64,000 nt of DNA, taken from Alphaproteobacteria bacterium. GTDB lineage: Bacteria > Pseudomonadota > Alphaproteobacteria > UBA828. A model generated the notes under the pieces. It saw nothing but the letters and a program-made list of their open reading frames with translations. It was not told where the DNA came from and searched no databases. This document shows, one piece after another, positions 54,984 through 63,591 of this stretch (its first letter is position 1; each line of letters starts with the position of its first letter). Both the position numbers and the translations under genes were made by a program. Location: contig WTGU01000156.1 in assembly GCA_011523425.1 (NCBI GenBank), positions 61,365-125,364 of the forward strand, read 5' to 3'.

Positions 54984-56186
54984 ATGTCCGCGCCGCTTCC
55001 GCTCCAGGGTGTCCGCGTCATCGACCTCGCGACCTTCATCGCGGGGCCCTTCACCGCCGCCATCCTCAGCGAGTTCGGCGCCGAGGTCATCAAGGTCGAG
55101 CAGCCGGGGCTGGGCGATCCGCTGCGCAAGTTCGGCTCGCCGAGCGCGCGCGGCGACGGCTACGCCTGGCTCTCGGAGCAGCGCAACAAGAAGTCCGTCA
55201 CCCTCGACCTGCGCCAGCCCGAGGGCGCGGCCCTCTTCAGGCGGCTGGTGGCCGAGGCCGATATCCTCTGCGAGAACTTCCGGCCCGGCACGCTGGAGAA
55301 ATGGGGGCTCGGGCCCGACGAGCTCAAGGCCGCGAACCCCGACCTGGTGCTGGTGCGCATCTCGGGCTACGGCCAGTCCGGCCCCTATCGCGACCGCCCC
55401 GGCTTCGCCCGCATCGCGCACGCCTTCGGCGGCCTCACGCATCTCACGGGCGTCCCCGGCGGGCCGCCGCTGACGCCGGGCTCCACCTCGCTGGCCGACT
55501 ACATCTCCGGCCTCTACGGCGCGGTGGGCGCCTTGCTCGCGCTGCGCAGCCGGGAGGACACGGGCGGCCAGGTGATCGACATCGCGCTCTACGAATCGAT
55601 CTTCCGGGTGCTGGACGAGATGGCGCCGCTCTACGCCGCCACCGGCTTCGTCCGGCCCCGGCTCGGGTTGATGACCAGCAATGTCTGCCCGCACGGCCAT
55701 TTCGAGTGCGGCGACGGCGGCTGGGTCGCGATCGCGTGCACCAGCGACAAGATGTGGCGCCGCATGGCCGAGGTGCTGGGCCGAGGCGAGCTGGGCGAGG
55801 ATGCGCGCTACGCCACCAGCGCCGCCCGCGTGGAGAACCGCGACGAGGTCGAGGCCATGGTCACGGCGTTTACCCTCTCGCTCCCGCGCGAGCGGGTGGT
55901 GGAGACCTGCAATGCGGGCGGCGTGCCGACGGCGCCGGTCTATTCCGTCGCCGACATCTTCGATGACCCGCACTATCGCGAGCGCGGAACCCTGAAGGAA
56001 GTGGTCGAGCCCGAGAGCGGCGAGCGCGTCCACGTGCCGAACGTGCTCCCCGCCCTCTCCGAGACGCCGGGGCGGATCGAAAGCCTGGGCCCGCGCCTCG
56101 GCGCCCACAACGACGAGGTCTACGGCACCCTCCTCGGCCTCTCGGCAGACGAGCGTGAGGACCTGCGCAGGAAAGGCGTGATCTGA
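54984..56186 (+). CDS. Class III (CaiB/BaiF) CoA-transferase
   Basis: A 400-residue family III CoA-transferase. GVRVIDLATFIAGPFTAAIL opens the protein. Asp172 (TSLADYISGLYG) corresponds to the catalytic aspartate that forms the acyl-anhydride. ENFRPGTLEKWGLG and SGYGQSGPYRDRPGF are family signatures. It moves CoA between carboxylic acids (formyl, carnitine, succinyl or aromatic acids). Its stop is directly followed by the thiE start. Substrate unknown; the SDR, hydratase and flavoprotein nearby suggest acid catabolism. Confidence 0.92.
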   Translation: MSAPLPLQGVRVIDLATFIAGPFTAAILSEFGAEVIKVEQPGLGDPLRKFGSPSARGDGYAWLSEQRNKKSVTLDLRQPEGAALFRRLVAEADILCENFRPGTLEKWGLGPDELKAANPDLVLVRISGYGQSGPYRDRPGFARIAHAFGGLTHLTGVPGGPPLTPGSTSLADYISGLYGAVGALLALRSREDTGGQVIDIALYESIFRVLDEMAPLYAATGFVRPRLGLMTSNVCPHGHFECGDGGWVAIACTSDKMWRRMAEVLGRGELGEDARYATSAARVENRDEVEAMVTAFTLSLPRERVVETCNAGGVPTAPVYSVADIFDDPHYRERGTLKEVVEPESGERVHVPNVLPALSETPGRIESLGPRLGAHNDEVYGTLLGLSADEREDLRRKGVI

Positions 56187-56825
56187 ATGCGGGAGCCGTG
56201 CCGCCTCTACCTGATCACGCCGCCCGAGATCGAACTCGATCGCTTCGCGCCCCGGCTCGAGGCGGCGCTCGACGCGGGCGACGTCGCCTGCCTGCAGCTC
56301 CGGCTGAAGGGGGCCGCCGACGACGACATCCGCCGGGCGGGCGAGCGGCTTCTGCCGATCTGCCGGAGGCGCGACGTGCCGCTGCTCGTCAACGACCGGC
56401 CCGACCTCGCCGCAGAGCTCGGCGCCGACGGCGTCCATGTGGGCGCCGACGATGCGGACTATGCGGAGGCCAGGGCGCGCGTGGGCGCGGACGCCACGGT
56501 GGGCGTGAGCTGCTACGATTCGCGCCACCGTGCCATGGAGGCGGCGGCCTCGGGCGCGGACTACATCGCCTTCGGCGCGTTCTTCCCGACCGGGACCAAG
56601 ACGCCGCGCGCCCAGGCGGAGATCCACCTGATCAAGTGGTGGCACACGCTGATGGTGGTGCCGTGCGTGGCCATCGGCGGCATCACGGCCGAGAACTGCC
56701 AGCCGCTGGTCGCTGCCGGCGCCGATTTCCTCGCCGTAATCGGCGGGGTCTGGTCGCATCCGGAGGGGCCGGAGGCCGGCGTGCACGCGATCAACCGCGC
56801 CATTGCCAGCGCGGAGGCGAATTGA
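56187..56825 (+). CDS. thiE: Thiamine phosphate synthase family protein
   Basis: A 212-residue TIM-barrel protein. [39 protein letters not shown] and IGGITAEN follow the ThiE pattern, with the phosphate-binding loops near the C-terminus (AVIGGVWSH). It would join the pyrimidine and thiazole halves of thiamine. It begins immediately after the CoA-transferase stop. The neighbourhood with efp and suhB is typical of Rhodospirillales. ThiE activity is probable, but a TenI-like role cannot be fully excluded. Confidence 0.87.
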   Translation: MREPCRLYLITPPEIELDRFAPRLEAALDAGDVACLQLRLKGAADDDIRRAGERLLPICRRRDVPLLVNDRPDLAAELGADGVHVGADDADYAEARARVGADATVGVSCYDSRHRAMEAAASGADYIAFGAFFPTGTKTPRAQAEIHLIKWWHTLMVVPCVAIGGITAENCQPLVAAGADFLAVIGGVWSHPEGPEAGVHAINRAIASAEAN

Positions 56826-56866
56826 TATAGCCTGCTGCCCTTCGCCAGCGGGTAGCGGCAGACCCC

Positions 56867-57433
56867 ATGAAGATCAACGGCAACGCCATCCGCCCCGGCA
56901 TGGTGATCGAGCATCAGGATCGCCTCTGGGTCGCGGTGAAGATCCAGCACACCCAGCCCGGCAAGGGCGGCGCATACCTCCAGGTCGAGCTCAAGGACCT
57001 GCGCGACGGGACCAAGCTGAACGAGCGGTTCAGGGCGTCGGAGAGCGTCGAGCGCGCCCGCCTCGACCAGAAGCGCTTCCAGTACCTCTACGAAGACGGC
57101 GAGCTGCTCCACTTCATGGATCAGGACACCTACGAGCAGACCAGCCTCGCGCGCGACCTGATCGGCGAGCGGATGGTCTTCCTGCACGAGGGCATGATCG
57201 TCACCATCGAATCCCATGAGGGCGTGCCGCTCGGCGTGACGCTGCCGGACACGGCGGTGCAGACCGTGACCGAGACCGAGCCGGTGGTGAAGGGCCAGAC
57301 GGCCGCGGCCTCGCACAAGCCGGCGCTGCTCGACAACGGCGTGCGCCTGATGGTGCCGCCGCACATCTCGGAAGGCGAGCGCGTGGTGGTGAGCACCGCC
57401 GATTCGACCTATGTCGAGCGTGCCCGCGACTGA
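56867..57433 (+). CDS. efp: Translation elongation factor P
   Basis: A 188-residue factor of normal length that relieves ribosome stalling at polyproline. The N-terminal KOW-like domain carries Lys33 in QPGKGGAY, the loop tip that is modified by beta-lysylation in many bacteria. Two OB-fold domains follow ([11 protein letters not shown], then [20 protein letters not shown]). The family is well conserved and the call is firm. A 41-bp gap separates it from thiE. Confidence 0.97.
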   Translation: MKINGNAIRPGMVIEHQDRLWVAVKIQHTQPGKGGAYLQVELKDLRDGTKLNERFRASESVERARLDQKRFQYLYEDGELLHFMDQDTYEQTSLARDLIGERMVFLHEGMIVTIESHEGVPLGVTLPDTAVQTVTETEPVVKGQTAAASHKPALLDNGVRLMVPPHISEGERVVVSTADSTYVERARD

Positions 57434-57490
57434 CGGCGCGTCCCGCGGGCGGGGCTGCCGCCCTCCCCTACCCCGTCACGAAACCATCCC

Positions 57491-58288
57491 ATGTCCCGCC
57501 GCTCGCCGCTGATCACGGTGATGGTCAACGCCGCCTACAAGGCGGCACGCGACCTGATTCACGACTTCGGCGAGGTCGAGAACCTGCAGGTCTCGCGCAA
57601 GGGGCCGGCGGACTTCGTCTCGGCCGCCGACCACCGGGCGGAGAAGACGCTCGTCGCCGAGCTCCGCCGCGCCCGCCCGCGCTTCGGCTTCCTGCTCGAG
57701 GAGGGCGGCGCGATCGAAGGCGAGGACAGCTCCAACCGCTGGGTCATCGATCCCCTGGACGGCACCACCAACTTCCTGCACGGGCTCCCCCACTTCGCGA
57801 TCTCGATCGGGCTGGAGCGCGACGGCAGGCCCTACGCCGGCGTGATCTACGACGCGGTCCGCGACGAGCTGTTCTGGGCGGAGAATGGCGCCGGCGCCTT
57901 CCTCAACAACCAGCGGATGCGCGTCTCGGCCCGGCGCGCGCTGGCGCCGGCACTGCTGGCAACCGGTCTGCCCTTCGGCGCGCGGCCGCGCTATCCGGAC
58001 CATCCCGACATGGTGCGCCGTCTCGCCGGGGAAACGGCGGGTGTGCGGCGGACGGGCTCGACGGCGCTCGACCTCGCCTACGTGGCGGCCGGACGGCTCG
58101 ACGGATACTGGGGATTCGGCATGGAGCCCTGGGACCTCGCGGCCGGGATCGTCATCGTGCGCGAGGCCGGCGGCATCGTGACCGAGGTCGGCGGCGGGGC
58201 GGACTCGATGACCAGCGGCGACGTGCTGGCCAGCAACGGCCACCTCCACGGGCCGTTGAGCGAGGCTCTCGCCCGGCCCGGCGGCTGA
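57491..58288 (+). CDS. suhB: Inositol-1-monophosphatase (SuhB-like)
   Basis: A 265-residue lithium-sensitive phosphatase fold. The metal motif VIDPLDGTTNFLHGLPHF is near residues 83-100 and the second motif GFGMEPWDLAAGIVIVREAG near 205. The Glu of LLEEGG completes the metal site. It hydrolyses inositol phosphates and, as SuhB, may take part in rRNA transcription antitermination. Placement directly after efp is common in alphaproteobacteria. Confidence 0.94.
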   Translation: MSRRSPLITVMVNAAYKAARDLIHDFGEVENLQVSRKGPADFVSAADHRAEKTLVAELRRARPRFGFLLEEGGAIEGEDSSNRWVIDPLDGTTNFLHGLPHFAISIGLERDGRPYAGVIYDAVRDELFWAENGAGAFLNNQRMRVSARRALAPALLATGLPFGARPRYPDHPDMVRRLAGETAGVRRTGSTALDLAYVAAGRLDGYWGFGMEPWDLAAGIVIVREAGGIVTEVGGGADSMTSGDVLASNGHLHGPLSEALARPGG

Positions 58289-58400
58289 GCGCAGGGCCGG
58301 CAGTCAGCGACGCGCGCGGCTGGCGGTATGGCGCGCCTTGGGCGAAAATGGCGGCGCTTGTGAGACGCGGGCCGCGTGCCCGCATGGGGGACAGCCGGGT

Positions 58401-59669
58401 ATGGACATCATTCTGAAGAACGCCCTCGTCGCGCACGAGGACCAGCCGGTGCGCGCCGCCGACATCGCCATCGAGGGCGAGCGCATCGCGGCGGTCGAGC
58501 CGGGGATCACGGCCGAGGCGGGCGAGGTCATCGACTGCGCCGGGCGCCTCGTCTCGGGTCCGCTGATCGACCCGCACGTCCATCTCGACGCGGTGCTCAC
58601 CGCGAACCTTGAGGTCAACGTCAGCGGCACCCTGCACGAGGGCATCGCCGTCTGGGGCCGGCAGAAGGAGGTCCGAGACCTCGAATCGGTCAAGGCACGC
58701 GCCAGGGAGGCGATCGACTGGGAGATCGCCCAGGGCGCGGGCTTCATCCGCACCCACGCCGACACCTCGGACGAGGGGCAGCTCTCGATGCAGGCCCTGC
58801 TCGAGGTCAAGGACGAGGTGAGCGACCGGGTGGACCTGCAGATCGTCGCCTTCCCGCAGGACGGCATCCACTCCCACCCCGGCGGGCCCGAGCTCTTCCT
58901 CCGGGCGCTGGACATGGGACCCGACGTGATCGGCGGCATCCCCCACAACGAGGCGACCCGAGAGGCGGGCGTCGCCAGCCTGAAACTGATCTTCGACGAG
59001 GCCGAGAAGCGGGGCCTCCTGATCGACGTCCACTGCGACGAGGTCGACGACCCCAACTCGCGCTTCACCGAGGTGATGGCGCACGAGAGCTACTACCGCG
59101 GCATGCAGGGGCGGGTGACGGCGAGCCACTGCGCGGCGATGCACTCCTACGCCAACGCCTACGCCTTCCGCCTCTTCGGCTGGCTCCAGAAGGGCGCGCT
59201 CAACATCATCGCCAACCCCTTCGACAACCTGATCCTGCTGGGGCGCGAGGACACCTACCCCAAGCGCCGCGCCATGACCCGCGTCAAGGAGCTGTGGCAG
59301 GCCGGCATCACCGTCGGCATCGGCCACGATTCGATCATGGACCCGTGGTACCCGCTGGGGCGCGGCGACATGGTGCAGGCGGCATCGCTCGCGCTCCACG
59401 TTTGCCAGATGTCCGGCACGGCGGAGATCGACGCCTGCTTCGACATGGTCACCTGGAAGAACGCCGAGATCCTCGCGTTGGACGACTACGGCGTGGCGCC
59501 GGGCTGCCGGGCCGACCTGGCGGTATTCGACGCCGCCAGCAAGGCCGACGTGCTGCGCATCAACCCGGCCTGCACCCACGTCTTCAAGCGCGGCAGGCTG
59601 GTGGCCAGCACCACGCCCGCGAGCCGCACGGTGATGGGCCGGGCGGTCGACCTCACGGTGGGCAACTGA
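58401..59669 (+). CDS. codA: Cytosine deaminase (canonical active site)
   Basis: A 422-residue amidohydrolase. All E. coli cytosine deaminase residues can be placed: His59 and His61 (HVH), Gln153 (AFPQDGI), His211 and Glu214 (HCDEVDD), His243 (SHC) and Asp310 (GHDSIMDPWYPLG). It deaminates cytosine to uracil or, in some bacteria, acts on creatinine to give N-methylhydantoin. The ATG at 58401 is supported by GGGGGAC upstream. It is followed 33 bp later by the acyl-CoA dehydrogenase gene. Contrast with the 21022-22275 paralogue, which lacks the glutamate. Confidence 0.92.
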   Translation: MDIILKNALVAHEDQPVRAADIAIEGERIAAVEPGITAEAGEVIDCAGRLVSGPLIDPHVHLDAVLTANLEVNVSGTLHEGIAVWGRQKEVRDLESVKARAREAIDWEIAQGAGFIRTHADTSDEGQLSMQALLEVKDEVSDRVDLQIVAFPQDGIHSHPGGPELFLRALDMGPDVIGGIPHNEATREAGVASLKLIFDEAEKRGLLIDVHCDEVDDPNSRFTEVMAHESYYRGMQGRVTASHCAAMHSYANAYAFRLFGWLQKGALNIIANPFDNLILLGREDTYPKRRAMTRVKELWQAGITVGIGHDSIMDPWYPLGRGDMVQAASLALHVCQMSGTAEIDACFDMVTWKNAEILALDDYGVAPGCRADLAVFDAASKADVLRINPACTHVFKRGRLVASTTPASRTVMGRAVDLTVGN

Positions 59670-59702
59670 GCGCGGACAACAGGAGACTCCGGAGAGACCG
59701 TC

Positions 59703-61481
59703 ATGCAGACCTATAATGCCCCACTGCGCGACATGCGCTTCGTGCTCAACGAGCTTCTCGACGTCGGCACGATCGCCGACCTTCCCGGCTACGAGGACGC
59801 GACGCCCGACGTCATCGACGCCATGATCGAGGAGGGCGCCAAGCTCTGCGAGAACACGCTGCTGCCGCTCAACCGTCCGGCGGACGAGGAGGGCTGCCAC
59901 TACGAGAACGGCGTGGTACGCACACCCTCCGGGTATAAGGAGGCCTACCGAACCTTCGTCGATGCCGGCTGGACCGGCGTCACCATGTCGCCGGACTACG
60001 GCGGCAAGGGGCTGCCGCAGCTCATCAGCATGGTCTTCGACGAGATGGTCTGCTCGACCAATCTCGCCTTCGGCGTCTACCCGCTGCTCTCCAACGGGGC
60101 TGCCTCGGTGATCGAGCTGCACGCCACCGAGGCGCTGAAGCAGGCCTATCTGCCGCATCTGGGCGACGGCACCTGGAGCGGCACCATGTGCCTGACCGAG
60201 CCCCACTGCGGCACCGACCTCGGCCTCATCCGCACCAAGGCGGTGCCGACCGGCGAGGGCCGCTACGCGATCTCCGGCACCAAGATCTTCATCTCCGCCG
60301 GCGAACACGACCTCACCGAGAACATCGTCCATCTGGTGCTGGCGAAGCTTCCCGACGCGCCGCGCGGCGTGCGTGGGATCAGCCTCTTCCTGGTGCCGAA
60401 GCGCAGGCTCAAGGAGGACGGCACGCCGGGGCCGGCCAACGGCGTCTCCTGCGGCTCGATCGAGGAGAAGATGGGCATCCACGGGTCCGCCACCTGCGTG
60501 ATGCACTTCGAGGAGGCGGAGGGCTACCTGATCGGCGCGCCGCACAAGGGGCTGCGCTGCATGTTCACGATGATGAACGGCGCCCGCCTCGGCGTCGGCC
60601 TGCAGGGCCTGGGCCTGGGCGAGACCGCCTATCAGAGCGCCACGGCCTATGCGAAGGACCGCCGCCAGGGGCGCGGGCTCAAGGGCGCCGAAGAGCCGGA
60701 GGCGGCGGCCGACCCGATCATCGTCCATCCCGACGTGCGCCGCATGCTGCTCACCCAGCGCGCGATCAACGAAGGGGCGCGGGCGCTCGCCTACTGGGTG
60801 GCGCTGCAGCTCGACATCTCCCGCAGCCACGAGGATGCCTCGGTGCGCGAGGATGCGGACGAGCTGGTCCAGCTCATGACGCCCATCATCAAGGCCTTCT
60901 TCACCGACTACGGGTTCGAATCCACCAACCTCGCCCTCCAGGTCCACGGCGGCCACGGCTACATCCGCGAGCACGGCATGGAGCAGCTCGTGCGCGACGC
61001 GCGGATCAGCCAGATCTACGAGGGCGCGAACGGCATCCAGGCGCTCGATCTGGTGGGCCGCAAGCTGCCCCAGCGGGCCGGGCGCTACCTGCGCCACTTC
61101 TTCCACCCCGCCGTCGCCTTCGTCGAGGCCAACAAGGACGACCCCGAGCTCGCCGACATCGTCGGCCCGGTGGGCAAGGCGCTCGGCAAGCTGCAGACCG
61201 CGACGCTGGTCATCGCCCAGCGCGGCCTGGGCGATCCCGAGGAGGCCGGCGCCGCGGCATCCGACTACCTCAGGATGTTCGGCCTGGTGGCGGTCGGCTA
61301 CATGTGGTGCCAGATGGCGAAGCTCGCCCGCGACAAGCAGAACGGCGAGGCCTTCTACGACACCAAGCTCAAGACCGCCCGCTTCTACGTGCAGAAGGTC
61401 CTGCCGGACTCCGCCGGGCTCTTCCTCAAGATCATGGCGGGCAAGGGCGCCGTGATGGCCCACGGCGCGGACGAGTTCTGA
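59703..61481 (+). CDS. Acyl-CoA dehydrogenase, DmdC-like
   Basis: A 592-residue acyl-CoA dehydrogenase of the long type with a C-terminal helical extension. TMCLTEPHCGTDLGLIRTKA is the FAD contact, and the catalytic Glu is in IYEGANGIQALDLVGRKL. The size and the start MQTYNAPLRDMRFVLNELLD match 3-methylmercaptopropionyl-CoA dehydrogenase (DmdC) and related short-chain enzymes. GGAGAGACC precedes the ATG. It may oxidise methylthiopropionyl-CoA or another short acyl-CoA. Confidence 0.93.
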   Translation: MQTYNAPLRDMRFVLNELLDVGTIADLPGYEDATPDVIDAMIEEGAKLCENTLLPLNRPADEEGCHYENGVVRTPSGYKEAYRTFVDAGWTGVTMSPDYGGKGLPQLISMVFDEMVCSTNLAFGVYPLLSNGAASVIELHATEALKQAYLPHLGDGTWSGTMCLTEPHCGTDLGLIRTKAVPTGEGRYAISGTKIFISAGEHDLTENIVHLVLAKLPDAPRGVRGISLFLVPKRRLKEDGTPGPANGVSCGSIEEKMGIHGSATCVMHFEEAEGYLIGAPHKGLRCMFTMMNGARLGVGLQGLGLGETAYQSATAYAKDRRQGRGLKGAEEPEAAADPIIVHPDVRRMLLTQRAINEGARALAYWVALQLDISRSHEDASVREDADELVQLMTPIIKAFFTDYGFESTNLALQVHGGHGYIREHGMEQLVRDARISQIYEGANGIQALDLVGRKLPQRAGRYLRHFFHPAVAFVEANKDDPELADIVGPVGKALGKLQTATLVIAQRGLGDPEEAGAAASDYLRMFGLVAVGYMWCQMAKLARDKQNGEAFYDTKLKTARFYVQKVLPDSAGLFLKIMAGKGAVMAHGADEF

Positions 61482-61500
61482 GCGGCGGGAGCGCGCGCCC

Positions 61501-62349
61501 GTGACCGAGACGCTGCCCCTCGACGGGCTCGCGGGCCGAATCGCCGGCGGCGCCTCGCTGGCGTTGCCGCCGGACTATTCCTTCGTGCCCATGGCGGCGG
61601 TGCGCGCGCTGGTGCGGCACGGGGTGCGCGACCTGCGCCTCGTGACGGTGCCGCAGGCCGGCATCGCGGCGGACCTGCTGATCGGCGCCGGCTGCGTCGC
61701 CTCCATCGAGACCGCGGCGGTGAGCCTCGGCGAGCTCGGCAACGCGCCCCGCTTCTCTGCGGCGATCGAGGCCGGCAGGCTCGCAATCCGCGAGTCCACC
61801 TGCCCGGCGATCCACGCCGCGCTGCAGGCGGCCGAGAAGGGCGTGCCCTTCATGCCCTTGCGCGGCCTCATCGGCTCGGACCTGCTCCGCGCCAGGCCCG
61901 ACTGGCGGGTGATCGACAATCCGCTCGCCGAAGGCGAGAGCGAAGGCGGCGGCGACCCTATCGTCCTGCTGCCGGCGCTCCGCCCCGATGTCGCGCTCTT
62001 CCACGCGCCCTTCGCCGACGAGCACGGCAATGTCTGGCTCGGCGCGAGGCGCGAGCTCGTGACCATGGCCCATGCGGCGCGCGAGACGCTGGTCACGGTC
62101 GAGGAGGTGCGGCCGGGCGACCTGCTGACCGACGAGACGCTGGCGGCGGGCACGCTGCCCGCGCTCTACGTCGCCGCGCTCGCCGAGGTGCCCGAGGGCG
62201 CCTGGCCCCTCGGCCTCGCCGGCCGCTACGAGCCCGACCGCGACCACCTCGCCGAGTACGCCCGGCTCGCGGCGAGCGAGGACGGCTTCGCGGAGTACTG
62301 CGCCGAGTACGTGGACGAAGACGCGGCCGGCCTCTGCGCCGCCGAATGA
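61501..62349 (+). CDS. CoA-transferase-fold protein, subunit A (GctA/IpdA-like)
   Basis: A 282-residue alpha-type subunit of a family I CoA-transferase-like heterodimer. GVPFMPLRGLIGSDLL and LLPALRPDVALFHAPFADEHGNVWLGARR match the group that includes glutaconate CoA-transferase and the steroid ring hydrolase IpdAB. It starts with GTG 20 bp after the dehydrogenase stop and overlaps subunit B by four bases (ATGA). Either CoA transfer or hydrolytic ring opening of a cyclic dione-CoA is possible. Confidence 0.85.
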   Translation: MTETLPLDGLAGRIAGGASLALPPDYSFVPMAAVRALVRHGVRDLRLVTVPQAGIAADLLIGAGCVASIETAAVSLGELGNAPRFSAAIEAGRLAIRESTCPAIHAALQAAEKGVPFMPLRGLIGSDLLRARPDWRVIDNPLAEGESEGGGDPIVLLPALRPDVALFHAPFADEHGNVWLGARRELVTMAHAARETLVTVEEVRPGDLLTDETLAAGTLPALYVAALAEVPEGAWPLGLAGRYEPDRDHLAEYARLAASEDGFAEYCAEYVDEDAAGLCAAE

Positions 62350-63068
62350 ACACGGAAACGACCGCGCTCCTCATCGACGTCATCGCCGGCATGCTCGAAG
62401 GGCTGGGCCGGGTCGCGGTCGGCGCCTCCTCACCGATTCCCGCCGCAGCCGCCCTGCTCGCGCGCGAGCGCGGCGGCGGCCGGCCGGCGCTGAGCCTGCT
62501 CGGCGCGCAGGCCGGGAGCGACTTCACCGACGGCGGGCGCGAGCTCTTCGACCGCGCCGGCCAGGGACGCATCGACGCCTTCTTCCTCGGCGGGGTGCAG
62601 ATCGACGGCGGCGCCGACATCAACCTCGTCGGCACCGGCCCCCACCCCGCCGCCGAGAAGCGCTTCCCCGGCTCGTACGGCTCCGCCTACCTCTACTTCG
62701 TGGTGCCCCGCGTCATCCTGTTCCGCCTCGAGCACTCGCCGCGCACGCTCGTGCGCAAGGTGGACTTCGTCAGCGCGCCGGGCACGAGCCCGCCGGGCGT
62801 CTACCGGCCGGGCGGGCCTTACGCGCTGGTGACGGGGCGCTGCGTCTTCCGCTTCGAGCCCGCGCGAGGGCGCTTCCGCCTCGCCTCGCTGCACCCCGGC
62901 CACAGCCTCGACGAGGTGCGCGACGCCACCGGCTTCGACTTCGACAGCGCCGACGACCCGCCCGAGACGCCGGCGCCGGACGCAGGAACGATGGCGCTGC
63001 TCCGGGGACCGGTCGGTGCGGCCCTCGCCGACGTCTATCCCCGCTTCGCCGCCGCTTTCCTCGGATAG
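62346..63068 (+). CDS. CoA-transferase-fold protein, subunit B (GctB/IpdB-like)
   Basis: A 240-residue beta-type subunit. GSSAYLYFVV-like and ASLHPGHSLDEVRDATGFD segments match the IpdB/GctB group (the latter near residue 180). The ENG-type catalytic glutamate motif of true family I transferases is not evident; that region reads LSLLGAQAGSD. This favours the IpdB-like hydrolase alternative, though catalytic residues may lie elsewhere. It is coupled to subunit A by ATGA and precedes the ArsI-like gene by 75 bp. Confidence 0.85.
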   Translation: MNTETTALLIDVIAGMLEGLGRVAVGASSPIPAAAALLARERGGGRPALSLLGAQAGSDFTDGGRELFDRAGQGRIDAFFLGGVQIDGGADINLVGTGPHPAAEKRFPGSYGSAYLYFVVPRVILFRLEHSPRTLVRKVDFVSAPGTSPPGVYRPGGPYALVTGRCVFRFEPARGRFRLASLHPGHSLDEVRDATGFDFDSADDPPETPAPDAGTMALLRGPVGAALADVYPRFAAAFLG

Positions 63069-63143
63069 AAGCAGGCGCCGGTGGCACGCCGCGCCGCGTC
63101 GGTGTATCAACCGCGAGACAGCCGCAGCCGACGGGAGACGGCC

Positions 63144-63560
63144 ATGAAGCGCGTCCACATCAGCATCTCGGTGAGCGACCTCGAGCGCTCGGTCGGGTTC
63201 TACACGACCCTCTTCGGCACCGGCCCGACGGTGCTGAAGGCCGACTACGCCAAGTGGATGCTGGAGGACCCGCGCCTCAACCTCTCGATCTCGACTGGCT
63301 GCGGCGCGCCCGGCGTCGACCATCTCGGCATCCAGACCGAGAGCGCGGACGAGCTCGGCGCTCTCGCCGGACGGCTGAAGGAAGCGGGCGAGCGCCACGT
63401 CGACCAGGCGGACGCGCACTGCTGCTACGCGCGGGGCGACAAGACCTGGGTCTTCGATCCCGAGGGCGTGGCGTGGGAGACCTTCCATACCACGGGCGCC
63501 ATCACCCACTACGGCGAGGACGGCGGGCCCGCGACGCCGGCCCCTTCGAAGACCGCCTGA
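63144..63560 (+). CDS. arsI: ArsI/CadI-family vicinal-oxygen-chelate protein
   Basis: A 138-residue VOC-fold protein. His5, His60 and Glu112 are the expected metal ligands; the vicinal Cys93-Cys94 (DAHCCYARGDK) and Lys100 are typical of ArsI C-As lyase and CadI. ArsI cleaves methyl groups from trivalent organoarsenicals using Fe(II) and oxygen. The vicinal cysteines bind trivalent arsenic in ArsI. No arsenic-resistance operon accompanies it, so the role is not certain. GGGAGAC before the ATG supports the start. Upstream open codons are Arg/Ser-rich and not part of the family. Confidence 0.82.
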   Translation: MKRVHISISVSDLERSVGFYTTLFGTGPTVLKADYAKWMLEDPRLNLSISTGCGAPGVDHLGIQTESADELGALAGRLKEAGERHVDQADAHCCYARGDKTWVFDPEGVAWETFHTTGAITHYGEDGGPATPAPSKTA

Positions 63561-63591
63561 CCACGCACGCACATCCTCCAGGGAGTTCCCC

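Noticed and set aside
54027..56786. A 919-residue minus-strand open frame.
   Set aside because: Antisense to the SDR, CoA-transferase and thiE genes; no recognisable domain.
58152..61463. A 1103-residue minus-strand open frame.
   Set aside because: It is antisense to suhB, codA and the acyl-CoA dehydrogenase, with His/Arg/Glu/Asp-heavy composition and no domain; a GC-rich shadow.
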